Source: an uncultured Flavobacteriales bacterium | GTDB lineage: Bacteria > Bacteroidota > Bacteroidia > Flavobacteriales_D > Crocinitomicaceae | Direction of reading: 5' to 3' | Length of the DNA: 64,000 bases | NCBI GenBank assembly: GCA_913054135.1 | Contig: CAJXJK010000004.1 | Location: 268,121-332,120, forward strand | Part shown: positions 1-9,135 of the stretch, piece by piece | Numbering within the stretch: the stretch's first letter is position 1 | How the letters are laid out: every line of letters begins with the position of its first letter | Notes under the pieces: generated by a model | What the model was told of the DNA's origin: nothing | The model's database searches: none | Seen by the model: the letters and a program-made list of their open reading frames with translations, nothing else | Translations under genes and position numbers: made by a program

Positions 1-1
1 T

Positions 2-3000
2 ACTTGGATTGGTGCATTTAATGCTAATAACCCGCTTGATAACAATGCGCCTTTTAATGGATTGAATATTGACGCACAAACTGGTTTCATTACTGGTTCT
101 CCAGATGGAACTGGTCAATTCGTAGTTGGTGTAATGGTAGATGAGTATCGTGACGATTCTCTAATTGGTAGAATTACAAGAGACTTTCAATTAAATGTAG
201 TGAATTGTCCTCCGCCCCAAGATGCGGCGATTGGACCAATTGATGCATGTAACGGAGTAGCAATTACCTTTGACAATCAATCAGGTGCCGGAGCAAATGG
301 ATTCTGGTGGGATTTTGGAACTGCAAATCCTGCAGATACCTCTATAGTTTTTGAACCTACATTTACTTATCCTTCAATCGGAACTTATACAGTAACCTTG
401 ATGGCTCAAAAAGGAACACTCTGTGCCGATACGGTCACTTATGTTATGACTATTTCTGGCTTGAATGGAGATTTTACGCCTCCTGATACATTGTGTATCG
501 GCGAGTCTGGAACATGGACAGACATTTCAGTTCCTGCAGCAAATGGTGTTGTTGATAGCTGGCAGTGGGATTTTGGAGATGGGAATACTTCTACCGCACA
601 AAATCCAACTCACGCCTTCGCAACAAGTGGAGACTTTATGGTTCAACTTATTGTTGGCACAGATGTAGGATGTTCAGACACTATTACTAAAATGATGCAC
701 GTGAAAATTCCGCCACAAGCTGGAATTGTTCCTTTACCTGGTTGTAACGGATTAACTGTTGACTTTACGAGTTCAAGCGACCCGCTTGCAACTGGTCTTT
801 GGTGGGAATTTGGAACTGGTTTCCCAGCTGACACTTCTGATCTCACTGACCCTACCTTTACTTACGGTTCATACGGAAGTTATACTGTTAACTTAGTTGC
901 TCAAAAAGGTACATCTTGTGCTGACACTGCTTCATACACAATCATTATTTCAGACATCACGGCAGATTTTGCTGCTGTTGACACAACTTGTACCAATGTA
1001 TTAGTGCCTTATTCAGATCTTTCATTCACTACAGGTGGTGGAGTTGTTGACTCATGGCAATGGGACTTTGATGGTGCTGGTTCATCTACATCACAAAATC
1101 CAAGTATAGGATACACAGTTGCTGGAGACTATGACGTTCAACTGATTGTTGAATCAGATTTAGGTTGTATTGACTCTATTACGATTGATATTACTGTTGA
1201 AGACGCTCCACAAGCGATCATTGGACCTACAGATTTTTGTTCAGGATTGACGGTAGACTTCTCTAACGCTTCACCTGCAGGTGCATCTGGTTTCCATTGG
1301 GATTTTGGAACAGCCAACCCAGCAGACACATCTATTTTAGATAATCCAACCTTTACGTTCCCTTCATTTGGTTCATACACAATTGTATTAACTGCTCAAA
1401 AGGGAACTGATTGTGAGACCGTAACAACCCTAGATATTCAAGTATCAGAAATTACAGCTGATTTTGTATCAGTTGATACAATTTGTGAAGGAGACAACAT
1501 TAGTTTCACTGATGCTTCTATCACACAAGTTGGAACTACCATTACTGATTGGGATTGGAACTTTGGAGATTTGAATATTTCAACTCAACAAAATCCAACT
1601 CATCAATATAACGGTACAACTGGTACTGTGCCGGTAGAACTAATCGTTACTTCAAACATTGGATGTAAAGATACAATCGTACAAAATGTTGAAGTAATTC
1701 CTCTTCCAATCGTAGATGCAGGTATGGACACAGCTGTTTGTGTATCTAATCCAAGCCTTTTACTAAACGGAAGTATTTCAGGAACAGGTGGCGGATTCTG
1801 GTCCGGACTTGGAGGGGTATTTACACCAAGTAATACAATCATGAACCCAACATATTTCGCTTCATTAGGTGAATTAAATAATGGATCAACACAATTAGTA
1901 CTGACTTCAAATGCAACACTTTATTGTGCTGCAGTGACAGATACTTTGACTATCCAATATTTAGATACTCCTACTATTGATGCAGGATTAGATATTGAAG
2001 TTTGTGATGACACTACCTATATACAATTAGGAGCCACAGTTCAGTTCACTACCAATACGGTTTGGACGACAAACGGAGCCGGATCATTTGATGATGACGG
2101 ACTTTTAGATGCAACATACACTTTCTCTCCTGGAGAGATTATCGCAGGTGACTCAATTGCATTCGGAATTGAAACGTTTAACTTCTCAGGTTGTCCTGAT
2201 GACATGGATACGGTTTGGCTATTCTTCAACTCTCCTCCTACTATAGGAACTGTATTTGACGATACTGTATGTGCAGGATTCCCTATTGTATTGAATTCAA
2301 ATTCTACTACAGGAAATGGTCTTTGGACTACTTCTGGTGACGGAATCTTCAATCCTGATTCTTCAGACGCAACACTTTACGACCATGGTGTATTAGACGA
2401 AACAACTGGATCCGTAACAATCTATTTTGAATCTTTAGATAATGGAGGCTGTGCCGCACTATACGATACACTTGATATTGTAATTGTACCATCTCCTACT
2501 CCTGATTATTCATTTGTAGAAGATTGTTTTGGTAGCCCCACAGTATTTACCAATAATTCAACTTCAATTGACCCAATTGTTGGTTACGAATGGATCTTTG
2601 AACCAGGTGAGACGTCAACAGACACAGACCCTACTCATACATTCACTACACCAGGTATTCATCCAGTTGAATTAATTGTGACTTCAGCAAATGGATGTAC
2701 CGATACATTAACTACAGATGTTAACGCTCACCACATTCCTGTTGCTGATTTTGGAATTCCAGCACCTTGTTTAGAACCTGCAAGTTTCTTCTTTGACTCT
2801 TCATCTGTTGTAAACGACTCGATCGTTTCTTGGAATTGGGATTTCGGAGATGCTTCTGCTGCTAGTACTGATCAAAACCCTGCTCACATTTACGCAGGAT
2901 CTGGAACATATGACGTTACTTTATCCGTAACTTCAGGATTTGGATGTAGCAATTCAACAACAGTAGCTATTACAATTTTCGAAGGACCTACAGCAGCATT

Positions 3001-3508
3001 TACTGTAAGCCCACCTAGCGGAAACGTAGGTGACGATATTTACTTCACGGACAATTCTGTTCCTAATCCAGAAGCGATTGTTAGTTGGCTGTATGATTTT
3101 GGTGACTCAAGCACTTTAGCTTCACCTGATGCTGTTCACGTATTTGACCCTGAAGGAGAATATGAGGTTACTTTAATAGTTATTGATGAAGCAGGTTGTA
3201 CAGATTCTATAACAGTTGTTGTACCAGTTTATCACGGACCATTAGTTCCTTCTGCCTTTACCCCTAACGGAGATGGAAACAATGACTTCTTAAATATTCT
3301 TGGAGGTAATTTTGAATCAGTTGATTTCAAGGTTTACAACAACTGGGGTGAACAAATTTATGAGACGTTAGATCCAAATGATGCAGGATGGGATGGTACT
3401 TACAAAAACATTGATCAGCCAATGGGCGTATATGTGTATGTAGCGACAGTTGTCACATTTGATGGCGAAGAGCATGTATTAAAAGGAGATGTATCATTAA
3501 TTAGATAA
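2..3508 (+). CDS. T9SS-secreted giant PKD-repeat adhesin, 5'-truncated by window edge
   Basis: The reading frame is open from base 2 with no start codon needed, so the true start lies left of the window; the TTG at 62 is only an internal codon. The visible part (about 1,168 residues) is a chain of PKD beta-domains with the W-x-W-D-F-G-D type core, three of them in a strict 495-nt period. Next come three Ig-like repeats that begin with an AG-x-D/T-x-x-VC style motif (about nt 1715-2480), then further PKD domains. The last ~85 residues (from PSAFTPNGDGNND) are the gliding-motility-associated C-terminal domain used as a type B T9SS sorting signal. No transmembrane segment follows, as expected for exported and surface-anchored cargo. 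The stop at 3506-3508 lies just before a PorP/SprF gene, the usual partner of type B cargo. Ligand unknown. Confidence 0.93.
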   Translation, partial: TWIGAFNANNPLDNNAPFNGLNIDAQTGFITGSPDGTGQFVVGVMVDEYRDDSLIGRITRDFQLNVVNCPPPQDAAIGPIDACNGVAITFDNQSGAGANGFWWDFGTANPADTSIVFEPTFTYPSIGTYTVTLMAQKGTLCADTVTYVMTISGLNGDFTPPDTLCIGESGTWTDISVPAANGVVDSWQWDFGDGNTSTAQNPTHAFATSGDFMVQLIVGTDVGCSDTITKMMHVKIPPQAGIVPLPGCNGLTVDFTSSSDPLATGLWWEFGTGFPADTSDLTDPTFTYGSYGSYTVNLVAQKGTSCADTASYTIIISDITADFAAVDTTCTNVLVPYSDLSFTTGGGVVDSWQWDFDGAGSSTSQNPSIGYTVAGDYDVQLIVESDLGCIDSITIDITVEDAPQAIIGPTDFCSGLTVDFSNASPAGASGFHWDFGTANPADTSILDNPTFTFPSFGSYTIVLTAQKGTDCETVTTLDIQVSEITADFVSVDTICEGDNISFTDASITQVGTTITDWDWNFGDLNISTQQNPTHQYNGTTGTVPVELIVTSNIGCKDTIVQNVEVIPLPIVDAGMDTAVCVSNPSLLLNGSISGTGGGFWSGLGGVFTPSNTIMNPTYFASLGELNNGSTQLVLTSNATLYCAAVTDTLTIQYLDTPTIDAGLDIEVCDDTTYIQLGATVQFTTNTVWTTNGAGSFDDDGLLDATYTFSPGEIIAGDSIAFGIETFNFSGCPDDMDTVWLFFNSPPTIGTVFDDTVCAGFPIVLNSNSTTGNGLWTTSGDGIFNPDSSDATLYDHGVLDETTGSVTIYFESLDNGGCAALYDTLDIVIVPSPTPDYSFVEDCFGSPTVFTNNSTSIDPIVGYEWIFEPGETSTDTDPTHTFTTPGIHPVELIVTSANGCTDTLTTDVNAHHIPVADFGIPAPCLEPASFFFDSSSVVNDSIVSWNWDFGDASAASTDQNPAHIYAGSGTYDVTLSVTSGFGCSNSTTVAITIFEGPTAAFTVSPPSGNVGDDIYFTDNSVPNPEAIVSWLYDFGDSSTLASPDAVHVFDPEGEYEVTLIVIDEAGCTDSITVVVPVYHGPLVPSAFTPNGDGNNDFLNILGGNFESVDFKVYNNWGEQIYETLDPNDAGWDGTYKNIDQPMGVYVYVATVVTFDGEEHVLKGDVSLIR
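212..1700 (+). repeat. Three tandem ~495-nt coding repeats (paired PKD domains)
   Basis: Within the adhesin, the tryptophan codons of the WWDFGT / LWWEFGT / HWDFGT motifs start at 305, 800 and 1295, an exact 495-nt (165-residue) period. Each unit begins with P-P-Q or A-P-Q, carries one FGT-x-x-PADTS type PKD domain ending in AQKGT, then a second DFG-type PKD domain ending in a conserved GC-x-D-(S/T)I segment. The copies differ at many positions, so this is an old duplication and not a recent slippage tract. Confidence 0.85.
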
Positions 3509-3515
3509 TTTGAGA

Positions 3516-4502
3516 ATGAAAAAAATACTTACAGTCATAGGGATTGCTTTGTTATCAATTCAATCTTATGCGCAAGATTTTCACTTGTCGCAGTATGATG
3601 CCGCCGCTCTAAACGCAAATCCAGGAATGACTGGTGTGTTTAAAGGCGATTACAGAATTCACGGCCACTTTAGAACTCAGTGGATGGCTATTGCGACTAA
3701 ACCTTTTACAACTGGTTTAATTGCATTTGATGCAAATCAAGGAAAATGGGGTTGGGGAATTCAGGCAGCAAACTTTAGAGCCGGTACAGGAGCATATAAT
3801 GTGATTAGTATCCTACCTTCTGCGGCTATTAAACTCCCTTTTGGAGAAAAGAAATTCAGCTTTTTTAGTATAGGTGCTCAAGCTGGAGTTTTTCAAAAAT
3901 CAATTAAGATTTCTGCACTAACATTCGGAGATCAATATTCTCCGTACGGAGGAGGTACATTTTCAAACTCAACTGCAGAAGCTTTTGGGGATGCAAATCA
4001 AATCAACTTAGATGTGAATCTAGGAATCATGTATTACTATGCAAAACCAGGAATCAGAGTAAATCCGTTTGGAGGTGTTTCTATGTATCACGTAAATAGA
4101 CCTACAGAATCATTTATTGAAGACGACGGAAATAAACTGCCGTTCAGATACCAGGGAATTGCTGGAGCAAGAGTTGTTTTGACTAACAAAATAGCCATCA
4201 TCCCTAAAGTACTATTTCAGTACCAAGAACAAGCAAGTGAATTAACATTCAGTGCTCTTGGTCAGTTCTATTTGGAATCATATGACATCTTTTTATTAGG
4301 TGGAGGTACTTATAGAAATAAAGATGCAGCAATTTTAGAATTTGGCGTGAAGTATGGTCAATGGACTGGAAGGTTCAGTTACGACATCAATACTTCTACT
4401 TTGAATAACGCAACAAACGGAAGAGGTGGTTCTGAACTTTCAGTTACCTATATTTTCAATAGACCTAATCCGAATCCAGTACCAACTTGTCCGAAATTAT
4501 AA
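3516..4502 (+). CDS. PorP/SprF family T9SS outer-membrane protein
   Basis: This 328-residue protein has a clean signal peptide (MKKILTVIGIALLSIQSYAQ). It then shows the PorP/SprF hallmark DFHLSQYDAAALNANPGMTG and a beta-rich body ending in the SYDINTSTLNNA...G--ELSVTYIF strand pattern. Family members are outer-membrane beta-barrels. Each is usually encoded beside one large gliding C-terminal-domain cargo, and they are thought to attach that cargo at the surface. I chose ATG 3516 over the upstream TTG 3510 because it begins a canonical signal peptide. It starts 7 nt after the adhesin stop and shares the A of its TAA with the next ATG (TAATG), so the three genes are very likely one operon. Confidence 0.93.
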   Translation: MKKILTVIGIALLSIQSYAQDFHLSQYDAAALNANPGMTGVFKGDYRIHGHFRTQWMAIATKPFTTGLIAFDANQGKWGWGIQAANFRAGTGAYNVISILPSAAIKLPFGEKKFSFFSIGAQAGVFQKSIKISALTFGDQYSPYGGGTFSNSTAEAFGDANQINLDVNLGIMYYYAKPGIRVNPFGGVSMYHVNRPTESFIEDDGNKLPFRYQGIAGARVVLTNKIAIIPKVLFQYQEQASELTFSALGQFYLESYDIFLLGGGTYRNKDAAILEFGVKYGQWTGRFSYDINTSTLNNATNGRGGSELSVTYIFNRPNPNPVPTCPKL

Positions 4503-6625
4503 TGAAGAAAATAAGCACATTACTTATACTAGCAGTATTGACTGCGGGTTCTTTATTCGGTCAAACCAATAAAGAATTGATGAAAATGGGGGATGCTGCC
4601 ATGATCAATGGTCGTTACTCTAATGCTGTCCACTACTATTCTTTTATTTTATTCAAAATTCAAGAAGGAGAAGAAGCATTGTATTACCCTTACGAAATTT
4701 CAACTGCCTACAGAGAACCTGAAAAGGAAGAAAATGGAACAATTGCTCCGCCTTCTAGCCCTAATGCTAAGGAGGTTAAGGTAATTCATAAATTGGCAGA
4801 TGCTTATCGTTTAGCTGACGATTACAAAAATGCCGAGAAATGGTATGTATCGGCATTGGCTAATCCGAATGAAGAGTTTCCTTACGCTCAATACTTTTAT
4901 GGAGTATCATTAATGTACAATGAGAAGTTTGAAGAGGCTCAACAGCAGTTCGAAGAATATCAAACGAACAATAATGATCCTGACAATAAATATTACAAGC
5001 TGGCATCAGACAAAATAGCTAGTTGTCAATTTGCATTAAATCCAGGGAACACCAAAGAGACTGTAGAGGTCAACAACTTAGATTCAATAATGAATGCCGG
5101 TTCCACTAGTTTTGGAATGCAATTCGCATCTGAAGAATATATGTTATTCTCTTCAGCAAGAATTGAAACAGAAATTGATTCGACAAAGTTAGATGAAGAG
5201 AAAAATCCTCTTGAATTATATCTTCTTGATATCTACATGGTGAAAATAAATGAGGATGGAAGCCTAGGCAAACCTGAGAAGTTTCCGTTTGAAATTAACT
5301 CAAGAGATTATCACGAAGGATCTGCAGTTTTATCTTCTGATGGTACATCTATGTTCTTCACGAAGATGGATCCTGAAAACAGAAACGAAACTAAAATTTA
5401 CGCAAGTAGAAAATTTAATAATCAATGGTTAAAGCCTTTCCCTCTAGATGGAAATGTAAATCTTGATGGATTTAGATCAATGAACCCTTATTTTGGAGCA
5501 GATGGTAAAACATTATACTTCGCTTCGAATAGACCAGGTGGTGAAGGTGGAATGGATATTTGGTACACTGAGCTGAATGCTCAAGGAGAAACTACTGAAC
5601 CTCAAAACATGGGGAATCAAATCAATACTCCTTCTAATGAGGTAACTCCATTTTTCCATGAGAATACAAAAACGCTTTATTTCGCATCTGAAGGTCATAT
5701 TGGATTCGGAGGATTAGACGTATTCTCAAGTAGATTTGATGAAGACACTGATTGGTTTGGAGCCTCGTTAAATGCAGGCGCACCGATTAACACCTCAAGA
5801 AACGATAGCTATTTCGTAATTGATCCTAAATTACAAACAGGCTATGTGACCTCTGACAGAGATGCCTGTACCGAATGTGATTCAATCTATAACTTAAGCA
5901 TTCACTGTAATAAAGTATTTGAGGTTAAGAAACCTGAAATGAAGTTCTTCATCTCTGGTTATGTATATGATGAAGCTACAAATGAGATATTACCAGGTGC
6001 AAAAATTGAATTTAAAGACGTTACTTACAAATGGGAACACTTTGAGATGATTGCGGATGAGAATGGTTACTATGAGCATGAATTAGAGCCAAATCTTGAA
6101 TTATTCATGAGAGCGTCACAAAAAGATTACTTTGCTGACAAAGCCCTTGTATTCACTCTTGGAGCCACAGAATCTAAAAATTACCAACAAGATTTTTATT
6201 TAGAGAAAATTCCTAAAGGGGAGATCGAGATTGAAGGTATTGAGTACGATTTCGATTCGGCTAAGCTAAGACCAGTTTCAGAAGAGATTTTGGATAACCT
6301 ATTAGATTTCTTAGAACTGAATAGCAATCTAAAAATTGAGATTCGTTCGCACACAGATGAGAGAGGAAATGATGCTTACAACTTAGATTTATCTGATCGT
6401 CGTGCGAAAAGTGTTGTGGATTACTTAGTAGATCATGGAATACCGAGAGAAAGATTAGTTCCTAAGGGATATGGTGAAACTAAACCTGCAGAGATTAAAC
6501 ACACTGATGACAGCATGGTTTTCTTGACTCCTGAGTTCATTTATGGCCTCACTAATGAAGATTTACAAGAAGAGTACCATCAAAGAAATAGACGTACAGC
6601 ATTCTTCGTACTAGAACAGAACTAG
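4502..6625 (+). CDS. PorE-like OmpA-family protein (TPR, PD40 propeller, CRD, OmpA)
   Basis: This 707-residue exported protein has a signal peptide in residues 1-21 (ends SLFGQ). Residues ~22-185 are TPR-like helices and ~195-440 PD40/WD40-like blades (FASNRPGG-EGGMDIW and FASEGHIGFGGLDVF are typical). Residues ~480-565 form a carboxypeptidase-regulatory-like domain (ISGYVYDEATNEILPGA), and ~575-705 an OmpA peptidoglycan-binding domain (YDFDSAKLRP, SHTDERGNDAYN, LSDRRAKSVVDYL). This domain order matches PorE of Porphyromonas gingivalis, which tethers the T9SS to the cell wall. Here it more likely serves the neighbouring cargo/PorP pair; many paralogs exist per genome, so I give no gene symbol. 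The ATG at 4502 overlaps the porP stop by one base. Confidence 0.9.
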   Translation: MKKISTLLILAVLTAGSLFGQTNKELMKMGDAAMINGRYSNAVHYYSFILFKIQEGEEALYYPYEISTAYREPEKEENGTIAPPSSPNAKEVKVIHKLADAYRLADDYKNAEKWYVSALANPNEEFPYAQYFYGVSLMYNEKFEEAQQQFEEYQTNNNDPDNKYYKLASDKIASCQFALNPGNTKETVEVNNLDSIMNAGSTSFGMQFASEEYMLFSSARIETEIDSTKLDEEKNPLELYLLDIYMVKINEDGSLGKPEKFPFEINSRDYHEGSAVLSSDGTSMFFTKMDPENRNETKIYASRKFNNQWLKPFPLDGNVNLDGFRSMNPYFGADGKTLYFASNRPGGEGGMDIWYTELNAQGETTEPQNMGNQINTPSNEVTPFFHENTKTLYFASEGHIGFGGLDVFSSRFDEDTDWFGASLNAGAPINTSRNDSYFVIDPKLQTGYVTSDRDACTECDSIYNLSIHCNKVFEVKKPEMKFFISGYVYDEATNEILPGAKIEFKDVTYKWEHFEMIADENGYYEHELEPNLELFMRASQKDYFADKALVFTLGATESKNYQQDFYLEKIPKGEIEIEGIEYDFDSAKLRPVSEEILDNLLDFLELNSNLKIEIRSHTDERGNDAYNLDLSDRRAKSVVDYLVDHGIPRERLVPKGYGETKPAEIKHTDDSMVFLTPEFIYGLTNEDLQEEYHQRNRRTAFFVLEQN

Positions 6626-6642
6626 AATATTTAACTTATTTT

Positions 6643-6682
6643 AAAATCCTGACCGAAAGTCTTTCGTGTCAGGATTTTTTTT
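6643..6682 (+). terminator. Intrinsic terminator of the T9SS adhesin operon
   Basis: A long near-perfect stem (AAATCCTGAC...GTCAGGATTT, extended inward by CGAAAG/CTTTCG) is followed by a run of T residues. It begins 17 nt after the PorE-like stop codon, and the next gene has its own promoter just downstream. Confidence 0.93.
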
Positions 6683-6687
6683 GTTCG

Positions 6688-6695
6688 TATCTTTG
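6688..6695 (+). promoter_or_regulatory. Bacteroidota -7 element for the FKBP pair
   Basis: TATCTTTG is an exact match to the Bacteroidota sigma-A -7 consensus TAnnTTTG. It lies right after the terminator and 14 nt before the ATG at 6710. No good -33 TTG/TTTG is visible at the usual spacing, because the terminator stem occupies that position. Confidence 0.7.
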
Positions 6696-6709
6696 TCAAA
6701 AATTATAGA

Positions 6710-7306
6710 ATGAGCAGCAAGAATGACGCAAGCTATGGTGTAGGAATGAGCATAGCACAAAGTTTAGAAAACCAAAACCTTGAAGACATCAATTTAGATG
6801 AGTTCGTAAAAGGTATCAGTGATATATTTAATAAGGCTGAATTAAGATTTTCTCCTGAAGAAGCGAATATGAAAATTCAATCATATTTAAATGAAGTAAA
6901 CGAATCTAAATTTGCGCAGTTTAAAACTGCTGGAGCTGAATTCTTAGCTGAGAACGCAAAGAAAGATGGTATTACTACTTTAGAATCAGGATTACAATAT
7001 GAAATTGTTGAAAATGGATCTGGTGACAAGCCTTCAGCTGAAGCGCAAGTGACAGTTCATTACCACGGTACTCTAACTGACGGAACTGTATTTGATAGCT
7101 CTATTGAAAGAGGGACTCCGGCAACATTTGGTGTGAATCAAGTGATCAAAGGATGGACAGAAGCATTACAATTGATGCCTGCTGGTTCAAAATGGAGATT
7201 ATATATCCCTGAAGACTTGGCATATGGTGCTAACCCGCATCCAGGTGGACCTATTAAGCCTTACATGGCGTTAATATTTGATGTAGAATTAATTAGCATT
7301 GCCTAA
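6710..7306 (+). CDS. FKBP-type peptidyl-prolyl isomerase, cytoplasmic form
   Basis: This 198-residue protein has no signal peptide. Residues ~1-88 are the helical FKBP_N dimerisation domain (YGVGMSIAQSLENQNL), as in FkpA/FklB/Mip. Residues ~95-197 form the FKBP catalytic domain (VTVHYHGTLTDGTVFDSS, GVNQVIKGWTEALQLMPAG, LAYGANPHPGG..., LIFDVELI). It should catalyse prolyl cis-trans isomerisation and act as a folding helper. The absence of an export signal points to the cytoplasm. Its stop overlaps the next ATG (TAATG). The next gene is a diverged, lipid-anchored paralog that shares SKNDASY-x-VG near the N-terminus of its domain pair. Confidence 0.93.
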   Translation: MSSKNDASYGVGMSIAQSLENQNLEDINLDEFVKGISDIFNKAELRFSPEEANMKIQSYLNEVNESKFAQFKTAGAEFLAENAKKDGITTLESGLQYEIVENGSGDKPSAEAQVTVHYHGTLTDGTVFDSSIERGTPATFGVNQVIKGWTEALQLMPAGSKWRLYIPEDLAYGANPHPGGPIKPYMALIFDVELISIA

Positions 7307-8235
7307 TGAAAATTAAAGTATTAATTCCTTTTTTATTTTTAGTGGCTTGTAATGAGACACCAACAGTTGATACTGATCAGGATAATGATGAAGTGACAAC
7401 TGAAAATAAATTAGAATTTGATACATATAACGAGAAGATAAGCTATAGCATTGGCCTTGATCACGCAAGGGGATGCTATAAGGCTTATTCTTCACCTGCC
7501 ACTGCAGATAAATTTAACCTAAGACAAATTGAGGCCGGAATGGTCGATTATCTATTGGGAGAAGAGTTGCAGGTGTCTTTTCTTGAAAAAGATAGTTTAC
7601 TAGACCTCTATCTACTCCCAAACGGTGAAGTTGATGAAATGGCTGTTTCGAAGAATGACGCTAGCTATGCAGTGGGATTAGATGAAGCTTTCAATATTGT
7701 AAGCTCTTTGGTAGGACGTAAAATAGATCAAACAATAGAGGTTGAACTATTAGTTGAAGGAATAAAAGATGGAATGCAAAATCTTACACCTTCAATCCCT
7801 TACATGGATGCCAGAAGAGAAATAGATAAATACTACTCAGAGCTTAACCTAGATAATGGGAAATTATTTTTAGAAGAAAATTTACTCTTTGAAGGAGTCA
7901 TTGAAACTGAAAGCGGACTTCAATATGAAGTTATCAAAGAAGGAAGTGGCATCTCACCCAATTTAGCAGATTCTGTTACGATTCATTACACAGGACGATT
8001 TATTGACGGAAGAGTATTTGAATCGACAGTTCCTTCAAACGTCCCTTTTTCTGGACCGCTACTTAGTGTGATTGCTGGCTGGCAAGAAGGCGTAACACTT
8101 ATGAGAGAGGGCGGCCAAAGTCGCTTTTACATTCCTCACAACTTAGCTTACGGACCTGAAGGTAAAGGCGTAGTTGAACCTAACTCAACTTTAATCTTCG
8201 ATATTGAGCTTTTGGCTGTAAAAAGGCTTAAATAA
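7306..8235 (+). CDS. FKBP-type peptidyl-prolyl isomerase lipoprotein
   Basis: This 309-residue protein has a lipoprotein signal (MKIKVLIPFLFLVAC, lipid Cys15) and an acidic linker. It carries two successive FKBP_N-like helical repeats (one from ISYSIGLDHARG, the second from SKNDASYAVGLDEAF), then a C-terminal FKBP domain from ~210 (VTIHYTGRFIDGRVFES, IAGWQEGVTLMREGG, LIFDIELLAV). It probably folds envelope proteins while anchored by lipid on the periplasmic side or outer membrane. It is translationally coupled to the cytoplasmic FKBP gene. Its last 45 nt overlap the convergent HTTM-like gene. Confidence 0.92.
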   Translation: MKIKVLIPFLFLVACNETPTVDTDQDNDEVTTENKLEFDTYNEKISYSIGLDHARGCYKAYSSPATADKFNLRQIEAGMVDYLLGEELQVSFLEKDSLLDLYLLPNGEVDEMAVSKNDASYAVGLDEAFNIVSSLVGRKIDQTIEVELLVEGIKDGMQNLTPSIPYMDARREIDKYYSELNLDNGKLFLEENLLFEGVIETESGLQYEVIKEGSGISPNLADSVTIHYTGRFIDGRVFESTVPSNVPFSGPLLSVIAGWQEGVTLMREGGQSRFYIPHNLAYGPEGKGVVEPNSTLIFDIELLAVKRLK

Positions 8236-9135
8236 ACCTTTTAGTTTAGATTGTTTCAAGAAATCTTTTATTCTTCTTATCTGCTTTAAATCAAGGAATA
8301 AGAGATAAACAATTATCATCACAATTCCGAAAGAGAAAATACCCATCCCGAAGGCAATCCCCAAATGAAAAACTACTCCTACCATCAAGAAAGGAGTCTT
8401 TACTTTTTTAATCCAAACCAACAAAGGAAACAGCAACTGGTAGGCTAAAGTTAAATAAGTAGCAATCATTGACAGCCACAAACGTTCTCCAAAAAGCCAC
8501 TCAAAAGGAGCCGAGCTGTAATTATCTATTCTTGAAATATACATGATGGCTTCACCTGAAGTCCAATTTGGATCATACAACTTATAGAATGCACTGAAAA
8601 AATAGAGAATGCAGATTTGAATCAACAAAATCCAATAGAATGTATTGTTCAGTATGTTTTGCAAATCACCAAAAGTGCCCTCCTCTTTTCTTTTATGAAT
8701 GAACATCAAATAAAAGAGCAAAAAGTTGATTAATACTTCTCCACCAGTAAATGCCAAATATCCTTTTAAAAATAAATTGACCGTAAAGAAGTAAACGAAA
8801 AAAGATGAAATTTTTGGCCAAAAATTTAAAAGACCACTGATTAGAAATGTGATTTGACCAATTACGAACACAAGGTAAAACCAACTATAAGAACCGTTTC
8901 CGGGATGACTCAATATATTTATCAATCCATGCGTCCCTTGTCTGTAAAGAGGCAGGTTCGTATTCCATCCTCTGGTTCCAACCAGTCCGTGATAGCCGAA
9001 TAGATCTTGAGCTATAGGCAGCAATAACAAAGCATTAAGCAGTAAAAAAAGATATAAGACTTTTCTGAAAAAATCAACTTTTTCGAAGTGCTCGAATGGA
9101 CGATTAAAAATATGCGAAATCTTGCCTATCACCAT
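8191..9135 (-). CDS. HTTM-domain-like polytopic membrane protein (SdpB-like)
   Basis: This ~314-residue protein has six or more hydrophobic segments: near residues 25-50 (LYLFLLLNALLLLPIAQDLF), 85-110, 115-150 (containing GGEVLINFLLFYLMFI), 165-190, 225-245 and 250-290. The pattern, with an early loop (GWNTNLPLYRQG) and the GE-x-LxNF helix, fits the HTTM family, which includes vitamin-K-carboxylase-like and SdpB proteins. I chose ATG 9135 over GTG 9141. It overlaps the stop of the upstream gene by 7 nt, so the two are co-translated. Function is unknown; the pair resembles SdpA-SdpB toxin-maturation genes, but no SdpC-like toxin is visible. Its 3' end overlaps the convergent FKBP gene by 45 nt. 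Confidence 0.7.
   Translation of the reverse strand: MVIGKISHIFNRPFEHFEKVDFFRKVLYLFLLLNALLLLPIAQDLFGYHGLVGTRGWNTNLPLYRQGTHGLINILSHPGNGSYSWFYLVFVIGQITFLISGLLNFWPKISSFFVYFFTVNLFLKGYLAFTGGEVLINFLLFYLMFIHKRKEEGTFGDLQNILNNTFYWILLIQICILYFFSAFYKLYDPNWTSGEAIMYISRIDNYSSAPFEWLFGERLWLSMIATYLTLAYQLLFPLLVWIKKVKTPFLMVGVVFHLGIAFGMGIFSFGIVMIIVYLLFLDLKQIRRIKDFLKQSKLKGLFKPFYSQKLNIED

Noticed and set aside
62..64. TTG at 62 as the start of the adhesin
   Set aside because: The same frame is open to base 2 and encodes matching beta-domain sequence, so the start is outside the window.
643..2352. Several minus-strand open frames of 60-100 codons opposite the PKD adhesin
   Set aside because: They mirror the repeat pattern of the sense gene and have no start or export signals.
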